Positions 34,563 through 46,543 of a stretch of 64,000 nucleotides of DNA are shown here, piece by piece (the stretch's first letter is position 1; the number at the start of each line of letters is the position of its first letter). The notes under the pieces are model-generated. The model did not search any database. It saw nothing but the letters and a program-made list of their open reading frames with translations, and had not been told where the DNA came from. Made by a program: the position numbers and the translations under genes. Location of the stretch: assembly GCA_019454045.1 (NCBI GenBank), contig SKCR01023750.1, forward strand, positions 62,001 through 126,000. Direction: 5' to 3'. This DNA is from Zanthoxylum bungeanum. Lineage: Eukaryota; Streptophyta; Magnoliopsida; Sapindales; Rutaceae.

Positions 34563-35745
34563 GTCTTATACTCCCAAGTATAAGAGTGTCGAAGTAATAA
34601 AATAACCCTATAAGTCTGTGGTCGATCCATAGGGAAAAGGTTTAGTAAAATAAAATGATGAGCAATGCAAAAAAGAAAAGTTTAATTTGTTGAAGTAATT
34701 AGAGACTTTTAGATTTAAAATGCAATAATAAAATGAAATGCTGGAGTTATGGGATCCAATTTTAATCTTTTGACATTAGAAATCTCGCTTAATTGTAATT
34801 TATAAATTTCCTTTGTTACCCAATTAATTTATCTCAGAAATTAATTATGTCAATATATTGAACCAGCCATAAAGGCGGCAGTCATTTATGTCAATAATTA
34901 GTCCTGCCAATGTACTAAGCATGCCAAAAACATAAAACTAGCCCAAAAGGCGATGATACCGTTTGTCTATAACAAGCCCTACCAAGGTACTTAATTATGC
35001 CAAAATCATATAAAACCATCCATATAGGGGGTAGCAAGATAAAACCAACCATAAAAACGATAGAAAGATTGTCAATAATTAATCTACATCTAAATCAAGT
35101 TTTAATCATAATATTTCAATTTATTTATTATAATAGAAGTGAGTTTAATCTAAATTTTCTTTATAAAAGCTTTACCTTTACCCCAACAGAAAAGAAATTA
35201 GCCACTCATTGTGTAATTAAACTTACTCGTAATTTTTTTACTGAAAGAAAAAGAAATTACATAAAGCTTTAAGTAAATAAACACACAAGACACTATCTCT
35301 CCAAGATCTATAGAGGAATCTGGAAAGAAAGTATGAAAATTTCTTCTGTTGGATGCTTCAATTTATAGGCAGATTTTGGTCAGCGCATCGAGACGCAAAG
35401 GTTCCATGTGTCGCGATGCAAGTGACAAGATGGGGACACATTTCGAGAGAATGGCGGGTTCGGTGGTGGCATCATTTTATTAGGCACGTAGTGACGCCAT
35501 AGCTCCATACGTTGTGATGTGAAAGAAGAATTTTCATTTTTGCCCTTTTCCATGTCTGGTTTGTCTGTTAAGCTTCCGAGTAATATTTTACCTATCAGAT
35601 AACATAAAATATCACAGTAAAAATACTCAAAACATAACATAAAATATTATTTCACAGATGTGGGAATTTAAGGGGATTAGTGAAATGATAAGTGTAAAAT
35701 GATTGACTTATCGTATAATAAATATGCACTTTTAAGTTTTCATCA
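34563..35745 (-). repeat. Athila-like LTR 3 (3' LTR, minus strand)
   Basis: Minus-strand start TGATGAAAACTTAAAAGTGC, preceded by the purine tract ggttggggggtg (35757-35746). A TATA box (ctataaat) is at 35362-35369. It contains gccataaaggcggcag-type short repeats at 34860-35070, as in LTR 1. The end near the left is marked by ctatggatcgaccacagac (minus) and is uncertain by tens of bases; the following ttttttagcgtgtcac could be a worn primer site. Confidence 0.65.
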
Positions 35746-35757
35746 CACCCCCCAACC
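35746..35757 (-). other. Polypurine tract of Athila-like element 3
   Basis: The minus strand reads ggttggggggtg directly before the LTR start. Confidence 0.7.
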
Positions 35758-36840
35758 AGCTTGTTACTAGTCCCTAGTAATTCAAGAAAAATCTAAAAGA
35801 AAAATTCTTATCTAAGTCAACAATTTTTTTCTTTATTTATAAATGATCAAATAAATTACTTCTCTTGTACTTTTTACCATTCTTTCATACACTCATAAAA
35901 AAAAAGTATTAATCAATATATTATACCCATTATATCACAGGTATTTTTTGAAAAGAGAGTAAAATTTTTGTCCTAAAATTATATTAGAGTTTACATATTT
36001 TTAGTGGTAAAAATTTATTATAAACATATCTTCAATTTATGTATCGAGCTTTGGGCCAGTGACTCCCAAACTAGTTGATTTAAGGGTACTAGGTGCTAAG
36101 ACATCCCTACAGACTTAATTGCTCAGATCTCAGATAAAAAATGTCCAAAACATATCTTCAATCCCTGTATCAAACTTTGGGCAAGTGACTCTTAAACCAG
36201 TTGGTTTTAAACGTGTTAAGACAACCCTATAGACTTAATTGCTCAGATCTCAGAGGAAAAAGTGTCCAAAACATATCCTTAATTCATGTATCAAACTTTA
36301 GGCCAGTGACTCCCAAACCAATTAGGTTTAGGGCACTAGGTGTTAAGACACCCCTACAGACTTAATTACTCGGATCTCAGATAAAAAGTTTCTGATTCCC
36401 TTAAGCTTTCTTTTTAGCCCTTGTAACGAGCTTTGGACTAGTAATTCCAAGACAAGCTTGCCTTAGTGTACTAAGTGTTAAAACACCCATACGGACTTAA
36501 TTGCTCTAGTTAAAAAAGCTACGGAAACGAACTTTATTCAAACTCCATTTTTTAACATATATAAATTTCACTACCTTTAGGTGTTACCTCAAACAAACTA
36601 GAGAACTGAATATTATTGAATATTATCATGTTGTTGATAATATCTGTCACACGAGCATATAAAGTTCAAATTTAATCAATGTTATAGATAATTCACAAAT
36701 TTAAATGATTCAAAAAGAAATGAGCAACAATTAACTTGTTAAGAATTATATTGAGATGCTTCTCAAAAGTGAAAACTTCTTATACAGCTACCTCTAAACA
36801 ACAATTCCACTTGGTTTAGAAAACAAATTTGTTGTTAGTT
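35758..36840 (-). other. Athila-like 3' UTR (minus), with tandem array
   Basis: The non-coding interior of element 3 next to its 3' LTR. It contains the 36022-36512 array. No gag or pol trace follows to the right, so the element is truncated near 36.8 kb. Confidence 0.55.
36022..36512 (-). repeat. Tandem array, ~121-126-bp unit, 4 copies
   Basis: Units start aaacatatc at 36022, 36148 and 36269; a more diverged fourth runs about 36393-36512. Each holds agctttgggccagtgactcc, taggtgctaagaca and gacttaattgctcagatctc. Confidence 0.85.
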
Positions 36841-37090
36841 TATGTGTATATATATGGATATATATTCTTACACACAAAATAATAATAAAGTACTTTTTTT
36901 TTTAAATATAAATTTCACTGAAACACGAAAATCATCTAGTAAACTATCAATTAAACATGAGAATTATCTGGTAAACTATCCCATCCCTCGAACTAAAATG
37001 AGATATTATCCCCAATGTTTGAAGAAAGAGAAGTAGAGTTTAGAAGATATCACCTAGTTATTGTGGAATTGACAGTTACAACAACAACTA
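36841..37090. other. AT-rich spacer
   Basis: Short TA-rich microsatellite at 36843-36866 (gtatatatatggatatata). No other feature. Confidence 0.5.
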
Positions 37091-37109
37091 AAGATTACAG
37101 ATTAAGGTC

Positions 37110-37690
37110 CAGGTTTACTTTACGCTTTTTGCCAGGATCGTTACCAGGCCAGTTCAACTTAGAGAGAATAGGGTTGATTCTTGGTTCAAAATCTAAGAGT
37201 TGGTCAATTCAATCATCAAATTTTCTTACAGTTAGGAAGATATCTCTTACCGATTTTGAAATAAACCCATTTCTTTTGGCATCTTCAAGAAATACAAAAA
37301 GAAAATCATAAAATCCATTAACGTTAAACAGCCCAATTGGTTTTTGGTGAATATTCAAGTTTGCCCATGACGCAACTGTGAATATTTCTTTGAACATTCC
37401 TAGCCCACCTAGTAAAGTAATGAAAGCATGAGTAATATTGATAATTTCAGTGAGTCTTTTAGACATACTTGGGACAATACATCATTCTCCATTTGATTTT
37501 CTGATGATGTTGTCCTCTATTAAGGGTTTTGGAATGATCCATAAAACTTGACTGCCACCTTCTTGTACAGCTTTTGAAATACACCCCATCAATCCAAGAT
37601 TGCCACCGCCATATACTTAGTGTATGTTTCTGTTTGCCATAACTCTTCCCAATTCTCTTACTCCCTCAACAAATTATGGTTTAGTTCTGT
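37110..37690 (-). pseudogene. LOG-like cytokinin riboside 5'-monophosphate phosphoribohydrolase pseudogene
   Basis: LOG enzymes release active cytokinin bases from their nucleotides in the cytosol and nucleus. The minus strand reads, in order, VREL..VMANRNIH, stop, VYGGGNLGLMG, SKAVQEGGSQVLWIIPK, then after another stop MSKRLTEIINITHAFI, LLGGLGMFKE, ASWANLNIHQKPIGLFNVNG and NGFISKSVRDI. These align with LOG family segments NIDLVYGGGSxGLMG, HVxGVIPK, MHxRKAEMAR, PGGYGTLEE and WAQLGIHxKPVGLLNVDG. The catalytic/nucleotide signature PGGxGTxxE is degraded to LGGLGMFKE, at least two stops break the frame, and the N-terminal VFCGSS part is missing. A frameshift near 37209 leads into a plausible C-terminal tail. 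The domains follow each other without introns, suggesting a processed copy. Confidence 0.82.
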
Positions 37691-38026
37691 AACTAGTTCC
37701 ACAAAATATATAAATATTAGTGAATCATCATTTTAAAGTTGTCTCCATTTGTGCTATCTTCCTTAGTTAGATGTGTTGAAGAGTGAGAAGTGACGACCTG
37801 AATTAATAGATCTAGAAAAAGGGTGAGTGATAAATGCACTAATACTTGCAAAATAACAATTATTAGGAAAATAGATCGTGAATAAAAAAGTTAGACACTA
37901 TCGGCGAAAAGTAAATAAAAATAGTAATTTAAAGTAAAGGAAATCAACACAATAATATATACTAGTTGTTGTGATTGTGGCTCACATCTCCTCTTTTTTT
38001 ACATCTAGTAACGACTTAAACGCCCA

Positions 38027-38329
38027 CTATGGGTAGAGGATATGCTTCTCATCCAACTTTCTTATAAATTGGCAAACAAGGTCTTTTAAAGTCAGATTCT
38101 CGAGACTATATTGATGTCTTTCCTTTTGAAAATGTGTGTGTAATCTGCAAATTTCACAATGAACATATCCACTGCAATGCATCTCAAAAATCAATGATAT
38201 ATCATCAAATATCTCATTACTCAGTCCATCTCTAAAGAATTGAATTTTATCTTCCCGATTATCAGCCATCATTCCTAAAGAAAAAAAAACGAGTGTTGCA
38301 CGTACAACGTCCATACTGATAACAAACAC
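38027..38329 (-). pseudogene. Possible gypsy gag scrap
   Basis: An open stretch of 100 codons with MMADNREDKIQFFRDGLSNE, then a region of FEMHCSGYVHCEICRLHTHF. The first part resembles the capsid segment of Ty3/gypsy gag that reads 'DE/ERKIxRFxxGLxxEIR'. Nothing recognisable flanks it, and it lies upstream of the LOG remnant on the same strand without a joining frame. It may be chance or an unrelated host remnant. Confidence 0.3.
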
Positions 38330-38383
38330 CTAATTGTTTAGCTCTTCTTTTTTAGAATCGGTGCTTTTCCCTGAACCAGATAT

Positions 38384-41300
38384 TGTAACATCCCGAGTTA
38401 TTTTAGAATATTAGCGTGAATTTTATTTTTCATGTATGCGGTCGCGACCGAACGCAGGGACTTTTTTATGGTAAAATGGAAACAATTTTAAGAAAATAGT
38501 TATGAGAAATTATTAATTTAAACTAGAAGGGTTAAAATTGGAATTAACTATTAAAGTAAATAAACCTAGACAATTCTAGATATTTTTTTATATATAATAT
38601 ACATTTAAATTGTTCTAGAAACACACAATACATAAGTAATATATATATCACCCACACACACGTGGATGGCACTTAACACACGCACGTTAGCATATACACA
38701 CACAGAGTTTATACACACAAATCGACATAAAGAAAGAAAGAAGATGGAGAAGACGATATGGATCGAGAGGGAGATGGGAGAGACTGGACAATTAAAGAAC
38801 ATGGGAGAAAAGACAGAAATAAGAGAAGGCTGAGAAGAATCAAAAGAAGTAGAACTGAGAAAAAAAAAAGAAGAGAGGGATGACCAGCCGTGTCTTTGGT
38901 CGCCGGTGAGTTTCCGGTGAGTCAACGACACCAGAATCGATAAGCAGAGGTATAGGTAAGTATACTATGGCAATGAATTCTTTGAGATTAATTAATTTTG
39001 AAAAATCAGATTTTGGATTGAATTTCAAAATTTGAGTTTAATAATGAGATAGAGATGTGTTAAAAGTAATTTAGACTTGGTATTTGATAATAAATTAGAA
39101 GAAAAATTTAAGAATGGAGAGATTGTAAATTGGGGAAAATTACCTAGAACCCTAGATATATGGAAATTTCTGGAACTAAGGTAAAGTATAATAAATAGAT
39201 AACTTGGAATTGTAAAAAGTAAGTAATGACATATATATACATACATGTGCTTTTTTTAGTAATTAAATTCTAAAATGAGTTTTATGAATTGAAAGTGCAT
39301 AAAAGTTGGCTTGTATATAGGGTAATTTCGGTAGTAAGGGACTGATTTTTGGCTTGTGATTTTGTGAATGGCTGACATGTTATTGAAGTTTGTATGAGTA
39401 TGGTTAGATTTATTGGATGATAAGGGTGAATGATGTTATGATGGATGAAGCATAATGATGAGATGATTGTTGTGATTTTCTTTAATACACCTCTGTTCCA
39501 AGTGCAATGATCCTGATATAATCATATGGCTTTATGTGGTTGACGATTAAGGTGATTCTAAAGATAATGGCCCTGTGGAATGGGTATATTGGAAACCAAA
39601 TATTACAATTAACTTAGTTGATGATTTCACACGGTATGCTTGCTCTCAGTGTCGTGGTTTTATTTATATGCTAGGATTTTGAACTGTGAAATTACAATAT
39701 AATTTTTACTTGAATATTAAGATACTTTAAACTACTTCGTTTCTTTGCATTTATCAAAGGATAATGAATATTAAGATAATTTTTCCGCGTCTCACCTTAT
39801 TATATTTTGACACAAGTTATTTAAGCTGTCTTATAAGGAAAAATATTGATGATTTATTTGTAGTTATGTAGACATGTCTTTGATATGATTTTCCTCTGGG
39901 TGAGCATTCTGTGTAGCATTTTAGTTTTGATTATGTTCTTGGTAGTTAAAAGTCTGAGCTAATTGTTCTCATCACTATAATGAGATTAATTTAAAGCTCT
40001 TAAAAAAATAATAAACAATAATAAAATCGGAGAGTATAGATTCATTGGTATCAGCTTGTAATTTTGGTCTCTTATACCTTATTGAGAACTTATTTTGGTT
40101 TAAATTTTCTTCTCTTAGAGTGACATGACATTTACTGGTATATTTTTCATTTACTTATTATTCATCCATGTAGTGAAACTCTTGTTCTCCTACTAGAGTA
40201 ATATATTTCCAACTACTTCTCTATGATTGATATGAAGTATAAATCACATATCTTATGCTAGTAATTGTACCGTAAATGATCAGTGGATAATACAACAAGT
40301 GCTTTAGATAAATATATGGAATTCCACAAATTGAAAAGCTGTGTGAGTAGACTTTGAGTTTAATGAAATTAAACATTTGCAAAATCTTCTCTTGTTTTGA
40401 GTACATATGTGTATCCAAGTATGCATTCATAACTCATGTAATATCTCTTGAATAGTATATCCATTTTTCTTGATACAATAAATGGAAGAAAAGCGACTGA
40501 AGATTAAATAAATGATGTTATACTCTCTTTATTAAAGTATTGTAAGATTTTAGTGCATTACATATTTATATGTTATAATTTTCAGAAGTTAAGTTAAAAC
40601 TAATTTTTTTTTTTTTTATATTCAAAGTGCTTTAAATAATAGTTTCAAATTTTTTTGAAAGAAATGTATTTTAGAAAATGTGGTTTTATTTTTTCGGGGC
40701 ATGAGGGAAAAACTCACTCCCATATGTAACTATTATAGAGATGGAATTGACAGATATAGTGACATGTGCACATGTAGAGGACTGAGGGGACGCTCTTAGA
40801 TCCTCGAGCCGGGCTAGGGGACAACGATACATAACGCCCATAAACTCTAGTTTTTGAGCTTGGGTGGTAGCATAGATCTGCACCCCCAGCTCTAGTTTAT
40901 GGCTTGGGGGACACGATACGTAACGCCCTAAGACCACCGTTTCAGGGCAGGTATGGCATGCTTTGGGGACGACAATACATAACGCCCCAATGTCATGGGT
41001 TTACATATCTGGCTCTAGGGTGTATGGGGTGTCGGCGATACGTAATGCCCCCATTCGTCAGTTTTTCGGTAGACACTCAAACATCAGTTTTTTCATAAAA
41101 GGAGTTTGAAATATCAGATTTTCAGAAAATAGTTTTCAGAGATACAGATTTCAGATAGAGAATTCAGTTTTTAGAAACATTTTTCAGATAAACAGTTTTT
41201 AGAAACAGCTTTTAAAAAACAAGTTTCATAAAAGAGTTTTAAGGAATGAGTTTTTGGAAAGATTTCAAGAAGAATTTTCTCAAGGCATGGCATTCTAAAG

Positions 41301-42333
41301 TAGAGCGCAGCTAACTAGATATACATATAAATTATACATTCTAGAATTCATTTGAGATGCATATAGCTAACATTAATGCATGATTTCATTATTGTCTTTA
41401 TATGTATTTATTAATAATGTTTGTAAGAGTTGTATGTTTACGTAAGAGATTCTATTTATGAATAACAGTGCGTGATAATATAATTTCATTTATACATAGA
41501 TTCACGATTGAAGATAGTGTGATAAATATTTGAAAGAAAGAATAGTTTATAACTTGAATTTGATGATATTTTAATGAAATAAAAGAACGATAATTATAAT
41601 ATATTCCGAATTAAACTAGGAAAAAGTAAGTAGGTAAGTAATAAGATATTAGAATAGCACAGTAGAAGAGTAATGGAATTTGATTACTAGAGATATAGGA
41701 ACTTGACAAGTATATTATGGATGTATGAAAAATATTAATAGTAAATAGGATTTAATGCATATATGACCAGATTAAAAAGGAATATATAGTAAGATTGCAT
41801 GTTTATTAAAATGGTTAGGAGTAGATACTAGCTCAAGTTAATGTAGAAACAGAATTCAGATTTTTGTGTGTGTTTGCAACTCAATGAATGAGCATAATTA
41901 CATACTGAGTCTTATGACTCACTATCCAATAGTGTTTAAGTTTTGCAGGTTGGTGACCAGATTGGTTGACAACACTCTTCAGAGCTTGAAGAGTCGGATA
42001 GCAGTGCTGTAGTCAGCCAGTCACCAAGTCTTGGGAGTATAAGTTGTATAAGTCTAGTTGTAAAGGAAATGAGTTGAATAAGTTTAACTTGTAAAAGGTT
42101 TTGTTTATTCGAATTTTCGGGCATGGAATCTAGTTGTATTTTATCTTGAGATCTTTATTTTAGTGTCATATTATGTGTTGGGCCCTATAGGTTGTATACA
42201 GGTGCTAGGCTTTGATCCAGGTTGCGTGACTTTTAGCATAGGTCATGTCGAAATTTTGTTAGAGTCAAGGCTTATGGAGGTAGGATTAGCCTGTCTCCTA
42301 TCGGTAATATCCTAGCTTAGCTGGGATGTTACA
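38384..42333 (+). repeat. Del/Tekay-like LTR, 3.95 kb
   Basis: Begins TGTAACATCCC and ends GGGATGTTACA, an 11-bp perfect inverted terminal pair. Its first 1.06 kb matches 42507-43502. Inside are a (CA)-rich stretch (38640-38720), the GATACRTAACGCCC array at 40817-41055 and a low-complexity cagtttttagaaa stretch at 41085-41260. Open frames here are short and carry no domains. Confidence 0.83.
40817..41055 (+). repeat. Four-copy GATACRTAACGCCC repeat inside the LTR
   Basis: Copies of ggggac-acgatacgtaacgccc lie at about 40817, 40906, 40965 and 41027, with spacings of 89, 59 and 62 bp. They are GC-rich against an AT-rich LTR. Confidence 0.75.
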
Positions 42334-42506
42334 AAGATGGGTATTAGAGCAAATGTTATAGAGTGTCGGTGACTGTAGTTGCTGGTTATTTGACTATCAC
42401 AGTAAGTATATGTGTTATGTTTGGACCTTATTAGTCTTTGCATGATTTATGGTTTTAATAAACCCAGGTCAGGATTCGAGGACGAATCCTATATAAGGGG
42501 GGTGAA
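42334..42506 (+). other. Minimal interior of Del/Tekay-like element
   Basis: 173 bp joining the primer-site region to the polypurine tract. tgggtattagagc is one insertion and one substitution from TGGTATCAGAGC. The end aaggggggtgaa (42495-42506) is the polypurine tract. Confidence 0.75.
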
Positions 42507-43502
42507 TGTAACATCCCGGGTTATTTTAGAATATTAGCATGAATTTTTTTTTTTCACGTATGAGGTCGCGACCGAACGCGGGGACTATTTTATGGTAAAA
42601 TGGAAACAATTTTAAGAAAATAGTTAATAGAAATTATTATTTTAAACTAGAAGGGTTAAAATTGGAATTCTAGATATTTTTATATGTAACACACATTTAA
42701 ATTGTTCTAGAAACACAAAACACATAAGTAGGGGGCACTTAACACACACACGTTACAATATACACACAAAGAGTCTATACACGCGGACCGATATAAAAAA
42801 AGAAATAAGATGAAGAAGACGAGAACGATCGAGCGGGAGAGGGGAGATAATGAACGATGAAAGAACATGGGAGAAAAGAAAGAAATCAGATAAAGCCAAG
42901 AAGAATAAAAAGAAGCAGAATCGAGAAAAAAAGAGAGAGGGAAAGATAGAGGGATGACCAGCCGTGTCTTTGGTCACCGGTGAGTTTCCGATGAGTCCAG
43001 GGTGCTAGAATCGGTGAGCAGAGGTATAGGTAAGTATACTATGGTAATGAATTATTTGAGTTTAATTAATATTGAAAAATTATATTTTGGATTGAATTTC
43101 AAAAATTGAGTTTAATAATGAGATAGAGATTTGTTAAAACCAATTTAGACTTGGTGTTTGATAAGAAATTAAAAGAAAAATTTAAGAATAAAGAGATTGT
43201 AAATTAGGGAAAAATTGCCTATAACCCTAGATATATGGAAATTTCTAGAACTACGGTAAAGTATAATAAATGGTTAACTTGGAAATGTAATTAGTAAGCA
43301 ATGACATATATATATACACTTACTTGTGTTTTTTTTTTTAGTAATTAAAATCTAAATGAGTTTCATGAATTGAAAATGCATAAAAGTTGGATTGTATATA
43401 AGGTAATTTCGGTAGTAAGAGACTAATTTTTGGCTTGTGATTTTGTGAATGGTTGACGTGTTATTGAAGTGTGTATGAGCATGGTCAGATTTGTTGGATG
43501 AT
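42507..43502 (+). repeat. Del/Tekay-like second LTR, first ~1 kb
   Basis: Matches 38384-39430 with scattered substitutions and a few deletions, for example around 38530-38600. The match stops after tggatgat, where the Tat-like LTR begins. Confidence 0.82.
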
Positions 43503-44124
43503 TATTGTGAGACATAGAAACTGGGCGACGCATGCTGTTCCAGGCTCGCGGCCCGATCGGGAGTACGGAGTAGCCCGCGGGGGACTAAACCGGAGAATAA
43601 AGGAGTCCCCACCCGGAGTGAACCAGGAAAATGATTTAAGGCCGCACTCACCCCTCATATGGGAAGACTTCAAACCGTTGGGTTCGAAATGGTCCCTTAT
43701 TTATGCCACTTGTAATAAAATGATTTGTGCAATAGTTTAATCGGATCTAGCAATATATATTCCTAAGGGTATTATATTTCTAAGTTCGCATGCATAAAAA
43801 AAAAAGTTCATCTAAGTTCACATGTAACACATTTCCAAATTTGCATACAACCTATTTTAATATAATCTATGTCCAAATTTGCATGCATAAAGATAAATTG
43901 ACATACGGCAAGCATACAATTTAATGAGCACATTACCTTCATGGACACAGAAACGCAAACAAATGGTAGTTGCACAATTATGCATAATAAAGAGAAACAA
44001 TTAGGTATATAATGCAAAGAGATAACTGAAGAGGCAATTGGACATCAAAATAAACGTGCCATGATGCGATTTGAAAGATAAATAATGGAGATGAAAGAAA
44101 AGAAATGCGACATATGTCCACATC

Positions 44125-44440
44125 TATATAGGACCTCAAGTGTCCGATTGAACGTATCTCACATTCAATTGAATGCACTTTGTCTGGTGCGGTGAAGTAT
44201 CGTGGTAAAGGTAGACCGTAGGATTTTTATCCCTCGAAATAGAGGACCTTTAATCCAACTTACTAAGCCCATGCGTAATGCAACATGATGCATGATTATG
44301 CAAGAAGATGACATGCAAAGCAAAGCAAATAATGAAATAAAAGGCTCGGTAGAGTATCGTGGTAAAGGTAGACAGTAGGATTTTTATCCCTCCAAATGGA
44401 GGACCTTTAATCTGACTTACTAAACCCATACGCATCACAG
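44125..44440 (-). repeat. Repeated LTR module (gaggacctttaatctgac)
   Basis: Two copies: 44125-44278 and, shorter, 44345-44432. Both have tcgtggtaaaggtagac, ggatttttatccctc and ggaggacctttaatc. A third is at 62080-62212 beyond the copia insert. It is not found in the LTR at 5199-7235. Confidence 0.75.
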
Positions 44441-44451
44441 CAAGACAACAA

Positions 44452-44456
44452 TATCG
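44452..44456. repeat. Target-site duplication TATCG (left)
   Basis: Perfect 5-bp match with 62072-62076, directly outside the first and third copia LTRs. Confidence 0.92.
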
Positions 44457-46530
44457 TGTTGGACAGTTATGACCCATAGCGTCACTATTTGTACAGATCA
44501 TGGTGTTGTTGTACAAATTAACTATGTGACAAAGGAGATTGCTCTCTTGTCATTTATGATTAGATCACTAAGATGTATAAATGATGGAAGGTCCTTATGA
44601 TTTGTTCCTGGATTGAGAATGATATGAGACAATATCAGTCCACGAAGGATAAATCATTAAAAATCCCTAGTCATAGTATTATCGAGATTGGACATCGATA
44701 AATGTGTAAAAGACTAGTATTACACTTGTACGCGTTGTGAGGGCATAACTGCATAGTTCTCATATATTTGGGTATAGGATACTCATGCAAGTGTAATAGA
44801 AGGTTGTGTTTCACCGATGGTACGGGAAGCAGCTTCGCTCTGGATAGACCCCCTCGGAATTCCATTGGTAGTATGACTATGTGTCTATGAAGTCCAAAAT
44901 CAGGGTAGGTGTATTTGGTCTTAACATGAGACTTGCACCGCTAATACTTGCGACAATCAATATACTTTGGTTTTGGTCATCCAGGACTTTAACTGGTTTC
45001 TATGTACGCCTCTTCTGGGTATATCGAGAATCATAGTGTATTGGGTGTGATGTCAAGACGGAAGTATCACTCAAGTCATAGTAGAGATGATGATCGCGCA
45101 GGGATACAGAACTGGTTCTCTAAAAAGGTTGCAACCGTAAGGATAATATGACTTGGTCATGATTATCCGATAATAAAAAGACTAGTTGCTTGTCATCCGA
45201 TATATGCTTCGTATGGGGCAGACACTGTACTAGCCCCAGGCCTAACATGTGATCATCTGATATTGGATCAAAATACGCAATACTATGTATTCTACCTCTG
45301 ATACATATCCTATATTCCTGTAAGGATATTTCTAGAGAATTGGGTAGGCATGGCGCGCTTTGCTAGAGGCCAACCATGTCTTGTAAATCGATAAAACGTA
45401 GTACTTGGTACGTACCTGTTCAGATAGTCTGACGACCGAATTTACTTCCAACATATCCGGGGATCTCATGGGTCGCTTCCCGAAGATTCATCGATGACGT
45501 ATGACTCGCACTTTAATTAATCTTGGATTAATTGGTAGAGAGAGAAAACTATTTTGTGATTAATTTGCGTAGATATTTTATCTGGGATAAAATATCATTT
45601 AAAGAGCGATAATGATTAATTTGGAATTAATCGATAAATTAATATATTCGATATATTAATCGAAATTGGATTTCGATGTGGAATTAAAATTAGATTTTAA
45701 TTCGGGCGAACGAATTAATTCTTTAGCAATGTGAATAGTAATTATGCTATGCATGATTATTTAATTAAATTAGATTTAATTACGTCGCAACGAAAATTTC
45801 GTTAATTTGGAATTGACGAACTCGAGCCCGGGATTATTTCCGAGCACATTCGCATTTTGAATTCGAGTGCGGCATGTAAGTCAAATCAAGTGCCAAATCA
45901 CTAGTCACATCAAGCGTCAAATCATTAGTCACTTTGAGTGATGTGACAACTTGTCACATTGATTGATTGATTGATGTGACTTGATGTGAGTGGTTGGAAT
46001 CTTTTTGAAATCTTGAAAGACATAATGTTATTATATTCTTGGAGCCAAATTTTGTGTTGACTTTTTGAAAGTTTTACACAAACATTTGGTATATGTTTTT
46101 TATTTGGTTTTTGAAATCAATTAACCTACACTCTATCACTTCTTCTCTTCTCTCTTCTCGTGCCAAGGGCTTCATTTTTCTCTATTCTATCACAGCTCAC
46201 TACCGTGAGCTAAGGGAAGCAAAGTGTATGATTTTGTGGCAAAAATCAAGGTGCTAGCACACTACGAAGTCATGCGAAGGTGATAGGGAAGTCCACCCAT
46301 GAGCATGGAATCATTTCGCGAATCTTGGAGCTCGATGAAGGACCAAGAATGGCCGAATCTTGGAGATAGACTGCAGCTCACTGCCGTGAGGTCCAGAAGG
46401 AAGAAAATAAATTTTTGTTGCCTCTCGCGTCGCTCAACCGATCGATGTAAGTATTCTACAACTTCCTCGTATGTATTCACAAGTATTTTTATGCTTTGTA
46501 TTCAGTCCTTGGGACCGTAGAACTCCAACA
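44457..46530 (+). repeat. Copia LTR 1 of tandem structure
   Basis: 2,074 bp, TGTTGGACAG to ACTCCAACA. At most sites where the three LTRs differ, it is the odd one out. Confidence 0.92.
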
Positions 46531-46531
46531 A

Positions 46532-46543
46532 TTGTATCAGAGC
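46532..46543 (+). other. Worn primer-binding site, interior 1
   Basis: Reads TTGTATCAGAGC, one substitution from the tRNA-iMet site TGGTATCAGAGC seen intact at 19921-19932 (minus). Confidence 0.8.

Larger units (their letters stand above)
38384..43502 (+). mobile_element. Del/Tekay-like element: giant LTR, 173-bp interior, second LTR interrupted
   Basis: LTR 38384-42333, interior 42334-42506, second LTR from 42507 to 43502, where a Tat-like LTR cuts in. The interior holds only a primer-site-like tgggtattagagc (42338-42350) and the tail attcgaggacgaatcc...aaggggggtgaa, typical of the 3' end of Del/Tekay gag-pol and polypurine tract. Gag and pol are gone. The orientation is plus. Confidence 0.8.
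43503..44456 (-). repeat. Tat-like 3' LTR of element 3, distal piece
   Basis: 43520-43700 matches 5220-5400 (gcatgctgttc, gggagtacggagta, aaggccgcactcacccctc). The left end near 43503 reads tattgtgagacatag, corresponding to tataggacacag at 5199. It ends with tatcg at the copia insertion. Confidence 0.8.

Noticed and set aside
43471..43740. 89-codon frame across the Del/Tekay-Tat junction
   Set aside because: It crosses an insertion junction, so it cannot be an ancestral gene; the Tat part is LTR.
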